Made by a program: the position numbers and the translations under genes. Shown one piece after another: positions 63,857 through 64,000 of a DNA stretch of 64,000 nt (position 1 is the first letter of the stretch; the number at the start of each line of letters is the position of its first letter). This DNA comes from Maniola hyperantus (lineage: Eukaryota > Arthropoda > Insecta > Lepidoptera > Nymphalidae): NCBI RefSeq assembly GCF_902806685.2, contig NC_048536.1, positions 186,001 to 250,000 on the forward strand. The letters are read 5' to 3'. The notes beneath the pieces were generated by a model. That model was not told where the DNA came from, did no database searches, and saw only the letters and a program-made list of their open reading frames with translations.

Positions 63857-64000
63857 GATCTACAATGACTGAGAAAACCCACCTGTGATGTCGAATGTAG
63901 ATAGGAAGGTAGAACCTATTACCGAAGAAGAAATTTTGTGTGTCGAAAAGAGTTAGCATTTATTTTGTTTGAGTAAATATAACTTTTAAACTTTTCATCC

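Overview
This window looks like gene-poor, repeat-rich nuclear DNA of a lepidopteran insect (moth or butterfly). No host gene can be supported. The assignment rests on many copies of repeats I recognise from Lepidoptera: 3' ends of an RTE-type LINE with (GAT)n tails, three tRNA-derived SINE families, a dispersed family ending in GACGAAGTCGCGGGCATCA + CTAG (Helitron/Lep1-like), MITEs, a hAT-type element and several other LINE 3' ends. The species cannot be named from the sequence.

Layout. 1-42010 is a mosaic of transposon relics, minisatellites and unresolved AT-rich DNA. It includes a 16-copy 60-bp minisatellite (3022-3987) that grew out of a MITE, a 7-bp array (6607-6783), a hAT-type element with a perfect 8-bp target duplication (22032-22509), several nested insertions (13586-14078, 20209-20507, 29505-30475, 32516-32873), two LINE ORF2 C-terminal relics (35756-36117 and 36713-37015) and a 44-bp perfect palindrome (38927-38970). 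42011-60264 is a nearly homogeneous array of a 28-bp satellite, about 275 visible monomers. It is interrupted by three copies of a roughly 362-bp poly(A)-ended spacer, one 100-N assembly gap, one complete errantivirus (46421-54618, minus strand) and the 5' part of a second copy next to the gap (55362-56530). 60265-64000 returns to the transposon mosaic.

The main object is the errantivirus-like LTR element (Ty3/gypsy, Metaviridae). It is 8198 bp long, its two LTRs differ only by one base in a poly-A run, and it is flanked by the 4-bp duplication GTAC inside a satellite monomer. gag, pol and env are all open. Pol has protease, reverse transcriptase, RNase H and integrase, each with its catalytic residues. 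The RNA-level logic can be read directly. A tRNA-Leu-type primer site and a polypurine tract frame the element. Gag is joined to Pol by a -1 frameshift at A AAA AAC followed by a 9-bp stem that can form an H-type pseudoknot. Env is made from a spliced RNA whose donor lies in the leader and whose acceptor lies just after the pol stop. The donor contains the stop codon of a six-codon upstream ORF, and splicing puts that same ATG in frame with env and supplies its missing signal peptide. Intact reading frames and near-identical LTRs suggest a young and possibly active insertion.
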